NCBI GenBank assembly: GCA_003550325.1
Contig: QKWP01000341.1
Coordinates: 221,322-285,321, forward strand
Direction of reading: 5' to 3'
Length of the DNA stretch: 64,000 nt
Origin: Gigaspora rosea
Taxonomy: Eukaryota; Glomeromycota; Glomeromycetes; Diversisporales; Gigasporaceae
The notes beneath the pieces were generated by a model, which was not told the DNA's origin, did no database searches, and saw only the letters and a list, made by a program, of their open reading frames with translations. Shown here piece by piece: positions 1 to 13,220 of this stretch (position 1 is the stretch's first letter; each line of letters opens with the position of its first letter). The position numbers were made by a program, and so were the translations under genes.

Positions 1-900
1 ACTCCTTTTAATCTTCCTTAGTTAATTGTTCAGATTTCTTTCAGAACCTTATGCTTGATATTCTTTTCATTGGTAGTGCAACAATGGATAGCTTTTATCT
101 TTTTTCATTAGCTTCTCTAAGGATATCCTTGAACATTCATACCAATGTTTCTCTAAATTGGCTATTCTCTATTATACTTTTAGGTTCAAGCTTTCTAATT
201 TCGGGTGGTTAGAGATGTTAGGATCATCTAGACTGGGTGGTTTGAGAAGTTCAATCGCACAGTCACCACTAATTGTAAAAAGGGGAAAACAGACCCTAAG
301 TCAAAATATCACTACTAACACTAACTAAAATCAACTTTATCTAACCCTAATAACAGTAGGCTACGAATGAGCATAGATAGACTTGGTCTGAGGAACTAGA
401 GCTCTAGATTACATCATGAGGGTCTAATATGAGATCACGGGATTTGGAATACTAATTCTATTCGAATTAGTCATATCGTTAATATTGAACTCTAACTGAG
501 TTATCCTGTAAGCTCGAGGCTCTTATATACTTTTAATCAGACTAAAAAATGATTAAAAAGAAACATTCTATACTTTCAATCTGTTTGCATCTATCGAATC
601 TTTTGATCATCAATTCTCTCTAAAAATAGTAATATCTATAAAAAAATAGGCAACCCAAATTTGATGTTGGGGTTTTAAAATGCATAATGTAAATCAAAAC
701 AATATGTGGTGTCCAATATGAAAATCAATTAGAAAAGTTTTTGTATAACATATGCGATTTTATATGCGACTAGTTCGATGGGTGGTGCTTCGCGCTCCTA
801 TCTTATTTGTTTTATTTTTAACATGTATAGAATTCTGTAACAGAACTTATTTCTCAATGCAGTGCATAAGCGGTTGTTATCATGATTTTTACTTTTATTA
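1..900. other. AT-rich stretch without a recognisable gene
   Basis: No open frame, splice pattern or RNA gene stands out. The only recognised item is one copy of a roughly 65-bp dispersed repeat at 670-735, listed separately. The part before 560 is slightly less AT-rich than what follows and shows no repeat that I can see. Confidence 0.5.
670..735 (+). repeat. Dispersed repeat, copy 1 of 3
   Basis: The block starts ggggttttaaaatgcataat, continues through a 'gtaaatcaaaacaatatgtgg' type core and ends near 'aaaatcaatt'. Almost the same sequence occurs inverted at 4290-4360 and in direct orientation at 63777-63834. No terminal inverted repeats were seen, so the class is unknown. It could be the conserved part of a larger element or a decayed transcript copy. 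Confidence 0.6.
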
Positions 901-904
901 AGCG

Positions 905-1644
905 AAAAAAAAATTTAAAAAAAAACTGCGAACATTTGATCTAAGTTTCAAGACCATATAATGCAAATGAAAAAACAACTTTTGCAAGACCTAATTAGAT
1001 GCGAACACTATTCTATTAATTTACAGTATATTTAAAAAAAAAAAAAAAATGATGGACAGATCAAAGTTTTCAAATTCATATAATGCAAAATAAAAAATCA
1101 ACTTACTTTTTGTGGCTTAGTATTAGTTGTGAACATTGTTTTGTAAATTAAAAAAAAAAGAAAAAAACAGACCTACTGACAGAAGTTTTCAAAAAACAGA
1201 TTTACTGACAGAAGTTTTCAGATCCCATGCAATGTATAATAAAAATCAACTTCATACGGCCTAATATTTGTTTTGTAAATTAAAAAAAAAATAAAAATAA
1301 AAATAAAAAATAAATCAACAGACCTACTGACAGAAGTTTTCAAAAACAGACCTATTGAAAGAAGTTTTCAGATCCCATGCAATGTATAACAAAAATCAAC
1401 TTCATATAGTCTAATATTTGTTTACATTAAATTAAGAAGTTTTCAAATTCATGTAACGCAAAATGAAAAATCAACTTCGTGTAGCCTAGTATTAGATGTG
1501 AACATTACTCTATTAATTTATAGTGAAAAATTAAAAAAAACCCCCCGATCGACTCACTGAAGTTTTCAAATTCATGTAACACAAAATGAAAAATCAACTT
1601 TGTGGCCTAGTATTAGATGTGAACATTATTCTATTAATTTACAA

Positions 1645-1691
<47 letters not shown>

Positions 1692-3290
1692 TTATTNNNN
1701 NNNNNNNNNNNNNNNNNNNNNNNNNNNNNNNNNNNNNNNNNNNNNNNNNNNNNNNNNNNNNNNNNNNNNNNNNNNNNNNNNNNNNNNNNNNNNNNNNNNN
1801 NNNNNNNNNNNNNNNNNNNNNNNNNNNNNNNNNNNNNNNNNNNNNNNNNNNNNNNNNNNNNNNNNNNNNNNNNNNNNNNNNNNNNNNNNNNNNNNNNNNN
1901 NNNNNNNNNNNNNNNNNNNNNNNNNNNNNNNNNNNNNNNNNNNNNNNNNNNNNNNNNNNNNNNNNNNNNNNNNNNNNNNNNNNNNNNNNNNNNNNNNNNN
2001 NNNNNNNNNNNNNNNNNNNNNNNNNNNNNNNNNNNNNNNNNNNNNNNNNNNNNNNNNNNNNNNNNNNNNNNNNNNNNNNNNNNNNNNNNNNNNNNNNNNN
2101 NNNNNNNNNNNNNNNNNNNNNNNNNNNNNNNNNNNNNNNNNNNNNNNNNNNNNNNNNNNNNNNNNNNNNNNNNNNNNNNNNNNNNNNNNNNNNNNNNNNN
2201 NNNNNNNNNNNNNNNNNNNNNNNNNNNNNNNNNNNNNNNNNNNNNNNNNNNNNNNNNNNNNNNNNNNNNNNNNNNNNNNNNNNNNNNNNNNNNNNNNNNN
2301 NNNNNNNNNNNNNNNNNNNNNNNNNNNNNNNNNNNNNNNNNNNNNNNNNNNNNNNNNNNNNNNNNNNNNNNNNNNNNNNNNNNNNNNNNNNNNNNNNNNN
2401 NNNNNAAAAAAAAAAACTGATCAACTTACTGAAGTTTTCAAATTCACATAATGCAAAATGAAAAATCAACTTCGTGTGGCCTAGTATTAGATGTGAACAT
2501 TACTCTATTAATTTACAGTAAATCAAAAAAAAATCTGATTGACTTACCGAAGTTTTCAAATTCATGCAATACAAAATGAAAAATCATCTAACTTCGTGTG
2601 GCCTAGTATTTGATGTGAACATTACTCTATTAATTTACAGTAAATTAAAAAAAAAGAAAAAAAATGATAGACTTACCGAAGTTTTCAAATTCATGTAATG
2701 CAAAATGAAAAATCAACTTCGTGTAGTCTAGTATTAGATGTAAACATTACTCTATTAATTTACAGTGAAAAATTAAAAAAAAAGGAAAAAACCCCCGATC
2801 GACTCACCGAAGTTTTCAAATTCATGTAACGCAAAATGAAAAATCAACTTCGTGGCATAGTATTAGATGTGAACATTACTCTATTAATTTACAGTAAATT
2901 AAAAAAAATGATCGATTTACCGAAGTTTTAAATGCATGCAATGCAAAATGAAAAATTAACTTTGTGTGGCCTAGGATTAGACGTGAACATTACTCTATTA
3001 ATTTACATTAAATTAATAAAAAAAATGATCGACTTACCGAAGTTTTCAAATTCATGTAATACAAAATGAAAAATCAACTTCGTGTGGCCTAGTATTAGAT
3101 GTGAACTTTATTAATTTACATTAAATTAAAAAAAAAAAGGAAAAAAAAACTGATCGACTTACTGAAGTTTTCAAATTCATGTAACACAAAATGAAAAATC
3201 AACTTCATGTGGCCTAGTATTAGATGTGAACATTACTCTATCAATTTATAGTAAATTAAAAAAAAGAAAAAAACCCCCCGATCGACTTAT
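905..3290. repeat. Tandem repeat array, about 120-bp unit, interrupted by a gap
   Basis: About a dozen visible units share three blocks: gaagttttcaaattcatgta, then caaaatgaaaaatcaac, then 'gtattagatgtgaacatta' followed by 'ctattaatttaca' and a poly-A stretch of variable length. Five to six units lie before the gap and seven after. The units nearest 905-1430 are the most diverged and those after 2419 the most alike, as expected for an array homogenised from one side. Poly-A runs separate the units. There is no coding potential. Confidence 0.9.
1697..2405. other. Assembly gap (run of N)
   Basis: 709 undetermined bases lie inside the tandem array, directly after a long poly-A run. The gap length may be an estimate, so the true unit number of the array is unknown. 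Confidence 0.99.
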
Positions 3291-3299
3291 CGTTGTCAT

Positions 3300-3760
3300 C
3301 ATTAACACAAGTTTTCCCACAACTTGATCACGTTTTTTGGATGCAGCCAATAAAAACAACCCAAAATTATGTCATGTAGATAGATAAAATTGGTAAGTTT
3401 AATTCCGTCATCATTAACCAGTTGTAAAAATAAGTTTCCCACATAACGGTCACGTTTTCTGAAGTTGACAAATAATAATATTTAATCGTAAGCTTAGCCT
3501 GTTGTAACTATTAACACAATATAACATATGAAAAATAAGTTTTCCCACAAATTGATCACATTTTTTTGGATGTGGCCAACAAAAACAACCCAAAATTATG
3601 TCATGTAGATAGATATTAACCGGTTGTAAAAATAAGGTTTCCCACACAACAGTCACATTTCTGAAGTTGACCAAATAATAATATTCAAACGTAAGCTTAG
3701 CTCATCGCTATTAACACAATGAAATGTATGAAAAATAAGTTTTCTCACACACTACGGTCG
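3300..3760. repeat. Direct repeat, two alternating sub-blocks
   Basis: A block with 'aagttttcccacaa', 'ttttttggatg' and 'caacccaaaattatgtcatg' occurs at 3308-3385 and again at 3535-3612. A second block with 'aagtttcccacataac', 'gtcacgttttctgaagttga' and 'cgtaagcttagc' occurs at about 3415-3500 and 3618-3702. The order suggests duplication of a unit of roughly 220 bp. A further partial unit appears near 3720-3755. No coding sequence was recognised. Confidence 0.75.
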
Positions 3761-3890
3761 AATTTGTTTTAGGTATATAGATTACATCAAAATGACATAA
3801 TTGACATGCCACGAGCTATTCAATCAAATCATGAATAAAAGACCAATCAGTGTCCAGAGCAGATCTCTGATTTCTTTATTGTAGTTTCTA

Positions 3891-4271
3891 ATTATCACAT
3901 TTGTGTCGATCAAAAAAAATTAAAAAATGCTATGAAAATACTGAAATTTCAACAATCTGTTTTAGTTTAACGAAAAAACTCACATTTATGTTAAAATATG
4001 CTATTCATTGGACCTCCACGTGAAATTTCTAAATAATTAATATGTAATATATCGAGGAGATACAATTTGAAATATGGCAATTTTTTATAAAAATTTGCCA
4101 TATTTCAAATTGTATCTCCTCGAAATACTACATATTAATTTATTTAGAAATTTCACGTGGAGGTCCAATGGATAGTATATTTTAACATAAAAGAGAGTTT
4201 TTTTCGTTAAACTGAAACATAATGAAGAGATTGTTGAAATTAATTTTTTTAATCGACACAAATGTGATAAT
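3891..4271. repeat. Long foldback (inverted repeat with about 190-bp arms)
   Basis: The left arm begins attatcacatttgtgtcgat and the right arm ends with its complement. The arms stay complementary through the 'ggacctccacgtgaaatttc' segment to the centre near 4087, where only about 15 bp separate them. A few small indels make the right arm slightly shorter. The form is that of a foldback element or MITE. A clean target duplication is not evident. Confidence 0.85.
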
Positions 4272-4289
4272 CGCGTATGCTACACGAAA

Positions 4290-4360
4290 TATAATTGATT
4301 TTTAATATTGGACCACATATTGCTGTATTGTTTTGATTTACATAGTGCATTTAAAACCCC
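4290..4360 (-). repeat. Dispersed repeat, copy 2 of 3 (inverted)
   Basis: The reverse complement starts ggggttttaaatgcactatg and matches the copies at 670-735 and 63777-63834, with a small insertion in the middle. It lies just outside the foldback at 3891-4271. Confidence 0.6.
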
Positions 4361-4373
4361 ATACGTACGGAAA

Positions 4374-4470
4374 TGATAGTATTCGTGTTACATGGAATAT
4401 TACATAACCGATAATGATGTAATGGATTTGCAGCTTATTAAAAACTATCTTTATCCCATAATCAATTATT
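4374..4470 (+). promoter_or_regulatory. Conserved 5' flank of kinase locus A
   Basis: The block contains 'agtattcgtg', 'tacatggaatattacataac' and 'aaaactatctttatcccata' just before the first cysteine module. The same block precedes kinase loci B (39205-39293) and C (55556-55642). Its position and three-copy conservation suggest a core promoter or 5' UTR. A short reading frame starting MDLQ runs through it in A and B but stops before the module, so an unseen upstream exon is also possible. Confidence 0.5.
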
Positions 4471-7400
4471 ATGTCAAAGGTTAAGTTTGAAAGAGCTAGT
4501 TGGTATGGAAAATGTGTACAATGTAACCTTTATAACACTTCGAGAGCTTGGTGCCGGACATGTGACCTCCAGAAAACAGCTCATGGATAGACGAGTGGAA
4601 ATAAAATTATCGATTATTGTATTAAAAATTTTCAGCTTAAAGCCACAAGATATGAAGATGTGATGGAGTGGATACCTTTTGATAGATTGGATAATATTCA
4701 AAAGAATGGTGATGAATTTGTTGCAGCTTGGTTAGATGGCAGGCGAATGATGTCTGAGGATGAAGATACATACACACAGTCACGTACGCCACCATATGTC
4801 ATTACACTTAAAACATTGCATGGGCCTCAGAATTCAATGGGTCTAATGGAAGAGGCGAGATGTAAGATAGAATCCATATTCATTTATTATCGTTATTATT
4901 ATGTGTATTTTTATTTATTTGTACTTATGTTTACAATTAATTAAGTTTAAAAACTTTATAAAAGATAATAAACATGAAGTATATGGACTAACTCAAAACA
5001 CAGATACTAATGAGTATATGTTGGTATTTAATAACTCCGAAAGAAGTTATTGGTGCGGAGAATGTGCACACTGTAAAAGATATAACACATCGCCAGCTTG
5101 GTGCCAGACATGTGACCCTCAGAGAACAGCTCAAGGATGGACAAGTGGATATAAGAATATTGATGATTGCATTAAGGAATTTCAACTTAAAGCCACAAAA
5201 TATGAAGATGTGATAGAGTGGATACCTTTTGATAGATTAGACAATATTCAAAAGTACTATGATGAATTTTTAGCGACTTGGTTAGATGGCCTACGAATAA
5301 TTTCCGAAGACGAAGACAAGGCATTCACACTATCACGCACACCACCATGCATAATTACACTTAAAACATTGAATTCAATGGATCTGTTGGAAGAGGTAAG
5401 ACATAAGATAAAATCTATACTTATTTATTATTATTAAGTGTATTTTTATTTATATGCACTTATATTATTATTTAATTGTTTATGTGTATTTTTATTTTTA
5501 TATATACTTAAATTTTTATTTAATTGTTGTTATGTGTATTTTTATTTATATATACTGATATTTTTATTTAATTAAGTTTAAAAAATTTATAAAAGATTAT
5601 CAACATGATGTATATGGACTAACTCAAAATACAGATACTAATGAGTATATGTTGGTATTTAAAAATTCCGAAAGAAGTAGTTGGAACGGAGAATGTGTAC
5701 ACTGTAAAAGATATAACACATCGCCAGCTTGGTGCCAGACATGTGGCCCTCAGAGAACAGCTCAGGGATGGACAAGTGGAAATAAGAATATTGATGATTG
5801 TATTAAGGAAATTCAACTTAAAGCCACAGAATATGAAGATATGGTAGAGTGGATACCTTTTGATAGATTAGACAATATTCAAGAGTATTATGATGAATTT
5901 TTAGCGACTTGGTTAGATGGCATACGAATAATTTCTGAAGACGAAGACAAGGCACACCTACTATCACGCACGCCAACATACGTAATTAACCTTAAAATAT
6001 TGAATAGTTCGCAGAATTCAATGGATTTGTCAGAAGAGGTAAAATAAATCTATATTGATTATGTGTATCTATTTGTATGTACTTATATCTATTTATTTAA
6101 TTAAGCTTAAGAGCCATATAGATGGTGGCAATATTAAAGTATATGGTCTAACTCAGAACAGAGCCACTAATGAGTATATGTTAGTATTTGACAAATTTCA
6201 TTCTGAAAGATGTGAAGAGAATGGAGTATGTGCACATTGTATTCGTTATAACACATCACCAACTTGGTGCCGGACATGTGGCCCTCAGATGACAACTCAA
6301 GGATGGACAAGTGGAAATAATAATATTGTTGATTTCATTAAAAAATTTCAACTTAGAGCCACGAGATATGAAGAAGTGATTGAATGGATTCCTTTTAACA
6401 GTCTAGAAAATATTCAAAAAGATGATAATGAATTTTTAGCGACTTGGTTAGATGGCATACGAATAATTTCTGAAGACGAAGACAAGACATACACACAATC
6501 ACGTACGCTACCATACATAATTAACCTTAAAATATTGAATAGTTCTCAGAATTCAATGGATTTGTCAGAAGAGGTAAACTAAAATCTATATTGATTATGT
6601 GTATCTATTTTTATGTACTTATATTTACTTATTTAATTAAGTTTAAGAGCAATATGGATGATGGCAATATTAAAGTATACGGTCTAACTCAGAACAAAGC
6701 CACTAATGAGTATATGTTAGTATTTGATAAAAGACTTGTTACGAATGGAAGCTGTGCACACTGTAAACGATATAACACATCACCAGCTTGGTGCCAGACA
6801 TGTGATCCTCAGAGAACGGCTGAAGGATGGACAAGTGGAAATAAGATTATTGATGATTGCATTAAAGAATTTCAACTTAAAGCCAAAAAATATGAGAATG
6901 TGATTGAGTGGATTCCTTTTCACAAATTAGATAATATTCAAAAGAATGGTGATGAATTTTTAGCAAATTGGGAAGATGGAATACGAATTATAGGTTATAA
7001 TTGCACACAATCAAGCACACCAGGTATAGTTTCGCTTAAAAAATTACATGGTTCTTAGAATTTAATGGAGATATTGGAAGAGGTAATATATAAAATAAAG
7101 CCTATACTTATTTATTATTATGTGTATCTTTATTTTTTGCGTACTTATAAATTATATTTACCTAATTCTGTAATTAATAACTAATAAGTTTAAGGACTAT
7201 TTAAAGAATAGTAACCTTAAAGTCTATGGGTTAACTCAAAACACAGCTACAAATGAGTATTATCTGGTATTTTATGATTCCCAAAGGAATAAAGAATGCT
7301 CACATTGTCGCCGATATAATGCATCCGAAGCTTGGTGCCAAACATGTGATACTCAAAGAACAGCTGAAGGATGGACAAGTGGAAACAAGTATATTGACGA

Positions 7401-7924
7401 TTGTATTAAAGAATTTCAACTTAAGGCCACCGAATATGAGAAAGTGATTGAATGGATTCCTTTTAGCAAACTAGATAACATTCAAAAGATTAGTGATGAT
7501 AAATTTGGTTATAGATTTCAGGCAATCTGGTTAGATGGTAAACGATTAATTTTAAATAGCGCACAGTCGCGTACACCACCATGTTCGGTTGAGCTTAAAG
7601 CTTTATCTGATTCGCAGAATTTGATAGATTTTCTGAAAGAAGTAAGCTAAAAAATATTATAATTAATTTATATTTCGGCAAATTGATATTAATGTTGTTT
7701 ATATTTTATTTATTTTGCAAGTTTACAAATCAAATGCAAATAGAAAGTGATGTCACTAAAATATACGGAATAACACATTTCGAAACTACTGGCCATTATA
7801 TGGTTGTATTCGAAAGCACAATTAATAATAATGATAATAATGTTCTGGCTATAGTTGGTGGTAGAATTACCGAATTACGGCATTACGGCAACCTTTTCTC
7901 TGGTAGAATTAATTCTACCATTAG

Positions 7925-7985
7925 TGTTTAATTGCCGTAAATATTAGTGCCGTAATGCCGTAATGCCGTAATGCCGTAATCAGTG
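7925..7985. repeat. Subterminal 8-bp repeats, left end
   Basis: Five or so copies of gccgtaat, four of them contiguous, lie just inside the left inverted repeat. They are inverted relative to the larger array at the other end of the element. Confidence 0.8.
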
Positions 7986-8521
7986 TTATAAATTCAAAAA
8001 GTTTTTATTGCCGCAAATGCAAAAAAAATATGCACAAAGAAAAATTTATGCGTGTGTTATATATACAGGGAACACTGATATATGCGCAAATTTAAATCTA
8101 TGTTCGCTGCGCCTACTGCGCCGATCCAATTTACATCACTGGCCGTAATGCCATAATGCCGTAATAGTTATTAACTTAATATTGTAATAATGCGATACCA
8201 TAATATTATATTATATGTTATTAATAAGTAGTTGTGCAATACAGTTGCTCCAAACTAAGAATAAAATTTCAAAATAATATAAAAAATTAATAAAAATAAT
8301 ATTTTAATAAAAATGAATATAAATTCTAAAAAATAAAATAAACAAAATTGTTAAATAAAACTATAATATTTGTGAGCTATATATTATAGTATAAAAAAAA
8401 CCTGCAACAGGAAAAAAAATATTTCATAATTTAAATAATAATTATAGTAATAAAAAACCTATAACAGGAAAAAAATTCTATAATTAATTGTTTAAAAAAA
8501 TTAAAATATAAATATTATATT

Positions 8522-11500
8522 TTAATTTTGAAATTCTTCATTAAGAATTTCTTCTAAATCAATATATAAATTTTCTTCATCTTCTATTTGTTGTTGATTA
8601 CTTAAAGATAAATTATTTTCAATTTCATTATCATCATAAAAATTTAAATCTATTAATTCTGCTATAAGCAGATCATTAAGATTAGTTTCATTATCATCTT
8701 CATCATATAAATCAAAACTATCATCATTATTTTCTTCTTCATTTTCATTTTCATTTTCTTCTTCATCAAAAAAATTACTATTTTCAATTAAAGTTTCTGA
8801 TATTTCATTAACTATAATTTCAAGCTCTTTTTCATTAAAATTTTCTTTAGAAAATTTTAATTCAGATTTCATATTTGTAATATAAAATGAATGAATTTGT
8901 GCCATTGACTGAAGATGGTTAATATTTAATCTGAAAATAATTTTTAAATAAAAGTTATTAAAATTAATAAAATAATTATTTGGACGAATTATTAAAATTA
9001 ACAAAAAGTTTTTATAAAAGTTAATTATTATATAAATTATTAATTATAATTATATAATTTTTATACTATTTAATTTATTTTAATAAAACAAATTAATAGT
9101 ACTAAATTATATTTCTAATTAATAATTTACAAAATAAATTTTTTATAGAAAATTTTTATTAATTTATTTTTTTTAGTATTAAGCTTATTTAAATTAAGTT
9201 ATTTATTATACCTAGTTCTTTTTTTTCCAATCATCCAGTCTAAAATAGAAAATACTCTTTCACATGCTGCTTGGTGAGGAACAATAGAAAATATTTTTAA
9301 TGCTAATTGTTGTATATAATTATCTGGCTGTTTGCAAGTTGTCCACCAAAGTTCAGGTGTATCATAATCTTCAACATATTCCATATCATATGGTTTAAGC
9401 TTTTCTATATATTTTCTAAGCTGTGATAACAAAATTCTATAACTATTATCTTTAGCACCACAATTTTGCCAAATTTTCATAGCATGTAAACAAATTTCAC
9501 GAAATACTTTATCTTTACATCCTTTACCTAAAATAAAATTTAATAAAATTAATAATTATATTATTTAAATAAAAAATAAATAAAATAAAATATACCTCAA
9601 TATTTAGGATGTAAAAAATAAGCAAGAAGATAAGTTGTAATATCAAACTGTTTCCAATATCTATTATAAATTTTAATACATTGTTTTTTAAAATTAGAAT
9701 CTATAATATTAGAAATATTTTTAATTGTAATTGCCATTTTAACTAATTCTAAAAAACATAATGCCATATTGCTTGATTTAGTTTCAACTGCATTAATTGC
9801 TCTTTTAGCAGGTGCAAGAACTATTTCTAACTGTTCTACATCTTGCCAAAATTGACGATTACGAAGAATATTTTTAATAGTTAATGCATCTTGAAAAATT
9901 TCAGATTGTTTTTCAAGAATCTAAATAATATAAAAATTATTAAAATTTAATAATATTTTATAGTTTAAAACTAAATTATTTTTTATATATAATAATTATT
10001 TTAATTATTATAAATAATTATTATATATAATTTAAAATTTTATATAGTTTAAAACTAAAATATTTTTTTATACAATAATTATTTTTAATTACTATAAATA
10101 GTTATTATATATAAAAATTAAAATTTTATAAACTATTTAAAATTTAAGTTTTTTAATTAAAAAATCTTATTTTATAAATAATTTACAATATTATAAAAAA
10201 TATATATAACAAAAATAAAATATATCTTACATTTTTAAGACTATTTTCTAATCTAATAATTGAATTACAACAATCCCATGCAGTAGACCATCTTGTTTTT
10301 ACTGAAGTTTTTAATCCTCCACCTTTTATAAAAGAATCAATAATATCTTCTTGAAGAGCTGCACCTGCACGATAAGAAGTTTTAAAAAATGTTATTATAG
10401 TTTGACATTTTTTAAAAACAGATTTAGCAAAATCTAATTTAATAATATGAGAAGTTATAAGATTTATATGATGTGCTATACATCTTATAGGTAAAATATA
10501 AGGATATTTAGTAGAAATTATTTGTTTTGCTAATTGCATAGCTGATTCTGCATCTGAAACAATAGCTGCAAATTTTTTAGATCCAATTGAAGTTAAAACT
10601 TTTTCAATTTCAGAAGCATTAAAAGAACCTGTGTGAGATTTGCTTGATTCATCAACTAAAGCATGAATATATTGTTTTCTACTAGGTGTAATAATTACAA
10701 AAGCATAAATAGATTTTCCTGAAGGGCTACACCATCCATCTACAGCTAATAAAAATAAATTATATTAATATATTTAAAATTATAAATATATTAAATATAG
10801 AATAAATAATACTTTTAATAAATTTTAAATTTAAACTCAAGCTATAATTTATAATTTTAAGTTTAAATATTAATATTAAAATTTAAACTAATAAGTTATA
10901 AAATTATAAACTAAGTTTAAATTAAAAAATTTTACCAAAAATATTATCTATTTTATACTTAATATTTTAAATAATAAATTTAAATATATTATTACCTAAT
11001 GTTAAATTATTTTCATTTTCAAGTTCCTTATTAATTTTAATTAAAACAGTAGAAATTTCTTGATTTAAAATAGTTGATGAAAGTATTTTTCTTTCAGGAG
11101 GAGAATAACCAAGACAAAGACATTGAATAAAATCTATAAAATATGGATGATTAACAGTAGAAAATGGAATACCACAGCATATAAAAAATCTAATTAATGC
11201 TTGATCAATTCTATTTTTTTTACTTTTTTCCATTTTTGTTGGTGATTCATAAAAATTTGTTATTAATTTTCCAGAACTATCTTTTTTTTCATTTTTTTAA
11301 CAGAATTTTCAGTAGCTAATATTTCTAAATATTCTATTTTAATATCTTGTGATATAGAATTACAAAATAATGCTAAATGAGCTTTTAAATCCTCAGGTCT
11401 TCCTCTATTCCATTTTTCAGTACAATAACTACATGATGCTGAATAATGTCCATCTCCTACAGGTTCTTTATTAAAATGATCCCAGACATTAGCTTCTTTA

Positions 11501-11550
11501 CGGCCTCTTTTAGTTTTTTTAGAAGTGTTTTCAGATACAGTATCAGACAT
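8522..11550 (-). pseudogene. hAT-family transposase, multi-exon, frameshifted and with a stop
   Basis: Exons on the minus strand: 11550-10996, 10745-10231, 9920-9596, 9527-9212 and 8930-8522, with GT-AG introns. The N-terminus is a BED zinc finger (VWDHF, CX2C, then HLALFC). The RNase H-like core has AVDGW, IVSDAESAM, CIAHHINL and TRWSTAWD. The C-terminus has the dimerisation motif ACERVFS joined across the last intron to a NINHLQSMAQIHSFY segment and an acidic tail. Two lesions: the frame changes in an A8 run near 11283, where one base more or less would restore it, and a TGA at 9597-9599 replaces the Arg expected between HPKY and GKGC (CGA to TGA). The homopolymer lesion could be a sequencing error. 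No intact transposase can be read from this copy. Confidence 0.85.
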
Positions 11551-11639
11551 AATTGAGTTTTAAAAACGAAATTGCACAATTTTTAATATTTTATAAGTTT
11601 GATTTTTTAAATAAGTTTAATAAATATTAATTTAAAAAA

Positions 11640-12636
11640 AAACAAACAAACTTCAGGCTTTTAAGTTTATAACTAAACAAACTTAGCCTCAAAAAGTAAC
11701 AATTATTAAAGTTTATTTAGAGAATTGATATTTGCACTATAAATTTTTGCTATTCACGATTACTTTGATTTTATCACAAATTATTTAAAAATTTTCTTAA
11801 ACTTTGATTAAAGATATCTCAGCAACCAGTTAATTAAATTTGATAAATTTTTTTTTTATTCGAATTCTATAGTTTCTTAGAATTTGAATAAAAAAAATTC
11901 ATCGAATTTGATTGATTGGTTGCTGAGATATCTTCAATCAAATTTTTGTAAACAATTTTGCAGTTTCTAAATAACCATATAACAAATGTTTTATAAATTT
12001 TCTCAAAGTTTATCAAAGATAACTTGGCAACCAATCAATCAAATTCGATGAAATTTTTTTTATTCGAATTATACAAAACCATAGAATTTGAATAAAAAAC
12101 TTTTATCGAATTTGATCAAGATATCTTTGATCAAATTTTGTAAAAAATTTTGGCGCAGTTTCTATGAGACAGTTTAAAATTTTTTTCAATCTTTGATTGA
12201 AGTTATTTTGGCAACCAATTATCAAATTCGATAAATTTTTTTATTTGAATTCTATAGCTTTGTAGAATTCAAAAAAAAAAAAAAAAAAATTCACGAATTT
12301 GATCAATTGGTTGCCGAGTTATCTTTGATAAAAGTTTTGTAAATAAGTTTGCAATTTCTAAATAATCATGTGACAAACATTTTATAAAATTTCTCAAAAG
12401 TTTATCAAAGATATATCGGAAACCAATTGAGCTATAGAATTCGAATAAAAAAAAAAATTTTATCGAATCTAATTAATTAGTTGCCAAGATATCTTTGATC
12501 AAATTTTTGTAAACAATTTTGGCGCAGTTTCTATATAACAGACGGTTTAAAATTTTCAAAGATAATTTGTGATAAAATCGATAATATTTTTTTGAGGCTA
12601 AGTTTTAAATTATAAACTTAACAACTCGAAGCTTAA
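11640..12636. repeat. Inverted-repeat filler inside the hAT element
   Basis: A 50-60-bp inverted pair ends in 'agcctcaaaaa' at about 11640-11697 and 'ttttttgaggct' at about 12587-12636. Between them are at least four diverged units pairing 'gaaattttttttattcgaatt' type arms around 'ggttgccaagatatctttga' type blocks. It is non-coding and looks like a nested MITE or an internally expanded repeat. Similar low-complexity units recur at 47640-49800. Confidence 0.6.
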
Positions 12637-13084
12637 TATTTTTTATTAATGAGAAGCCACATGATAATTATTTATAATAATTATAACATTCCCATAAATA
12701 TTTATATCTAAAAAATTTTTAAATCTAAGCAAAATGCAACGCCGTATTGTACTTAAGAACAACTTTAATGAACTAGTCAATAACATTATCAGGTTATAAT
12801 AGCTTTATTTATGGCTTAGATAATAATATAGATAGTTTGTATATTCTAAAATTTTGTTAGCATTATGTGATACTTGTTATTAAAAGTGCTTTAAACTATA
12901 TAACACAAGGGGAATTTTATTATATATTATTGCAGCATTACAGTATTTAATACAACGATAATATTATGATATAATAATTAGAGATGTGCAAATGATATTA
13001 TATCTCGTGCAATATCATATGATATGCGAAATATATGCTAGCACAAGAGGCACATCTCTAATTATAATCTTTAGATACAATAGC

Positions 13085-13220
13085 ATTATGGCATTACGGC
13101 ATTACGGCATTACGGCATTACGGCATTACGGCATTACGGCATTACGGCATTATGGCATTACGGCATTACGGCATTACGGCATTACGGCATTGCGGCATTG
13201 CGGCATTACGGCACAAAATA
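13085..13220. repeat. Microsatellite/subterminal array of an 8-bp unit
   Basis: About sixteen near-perfect copies of gcattacg sit just inside the right inverted repeat of the hAT element. The array creates a spurious reading frame with an eight-residue periodicity. Confidence 0.9.

Noticed and set aside
1586..2469. Open frames on both strands across the N run
   Set aside because: They exist only because undetermined bases cannot contain stops; the flanks are satellite sequence and poly-A.
905..3290. CRISPR-like array
   Set aside because: Units are about 120 bp, contiguous and diverged, with no short repeat-spacer alternation; the genome is eukaryotic.
7981..8076. 95-bp MITE with tcagtgtt and aacactga ends
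   Set aside because: Only eight terminal bases match and no flanking duplication is present.
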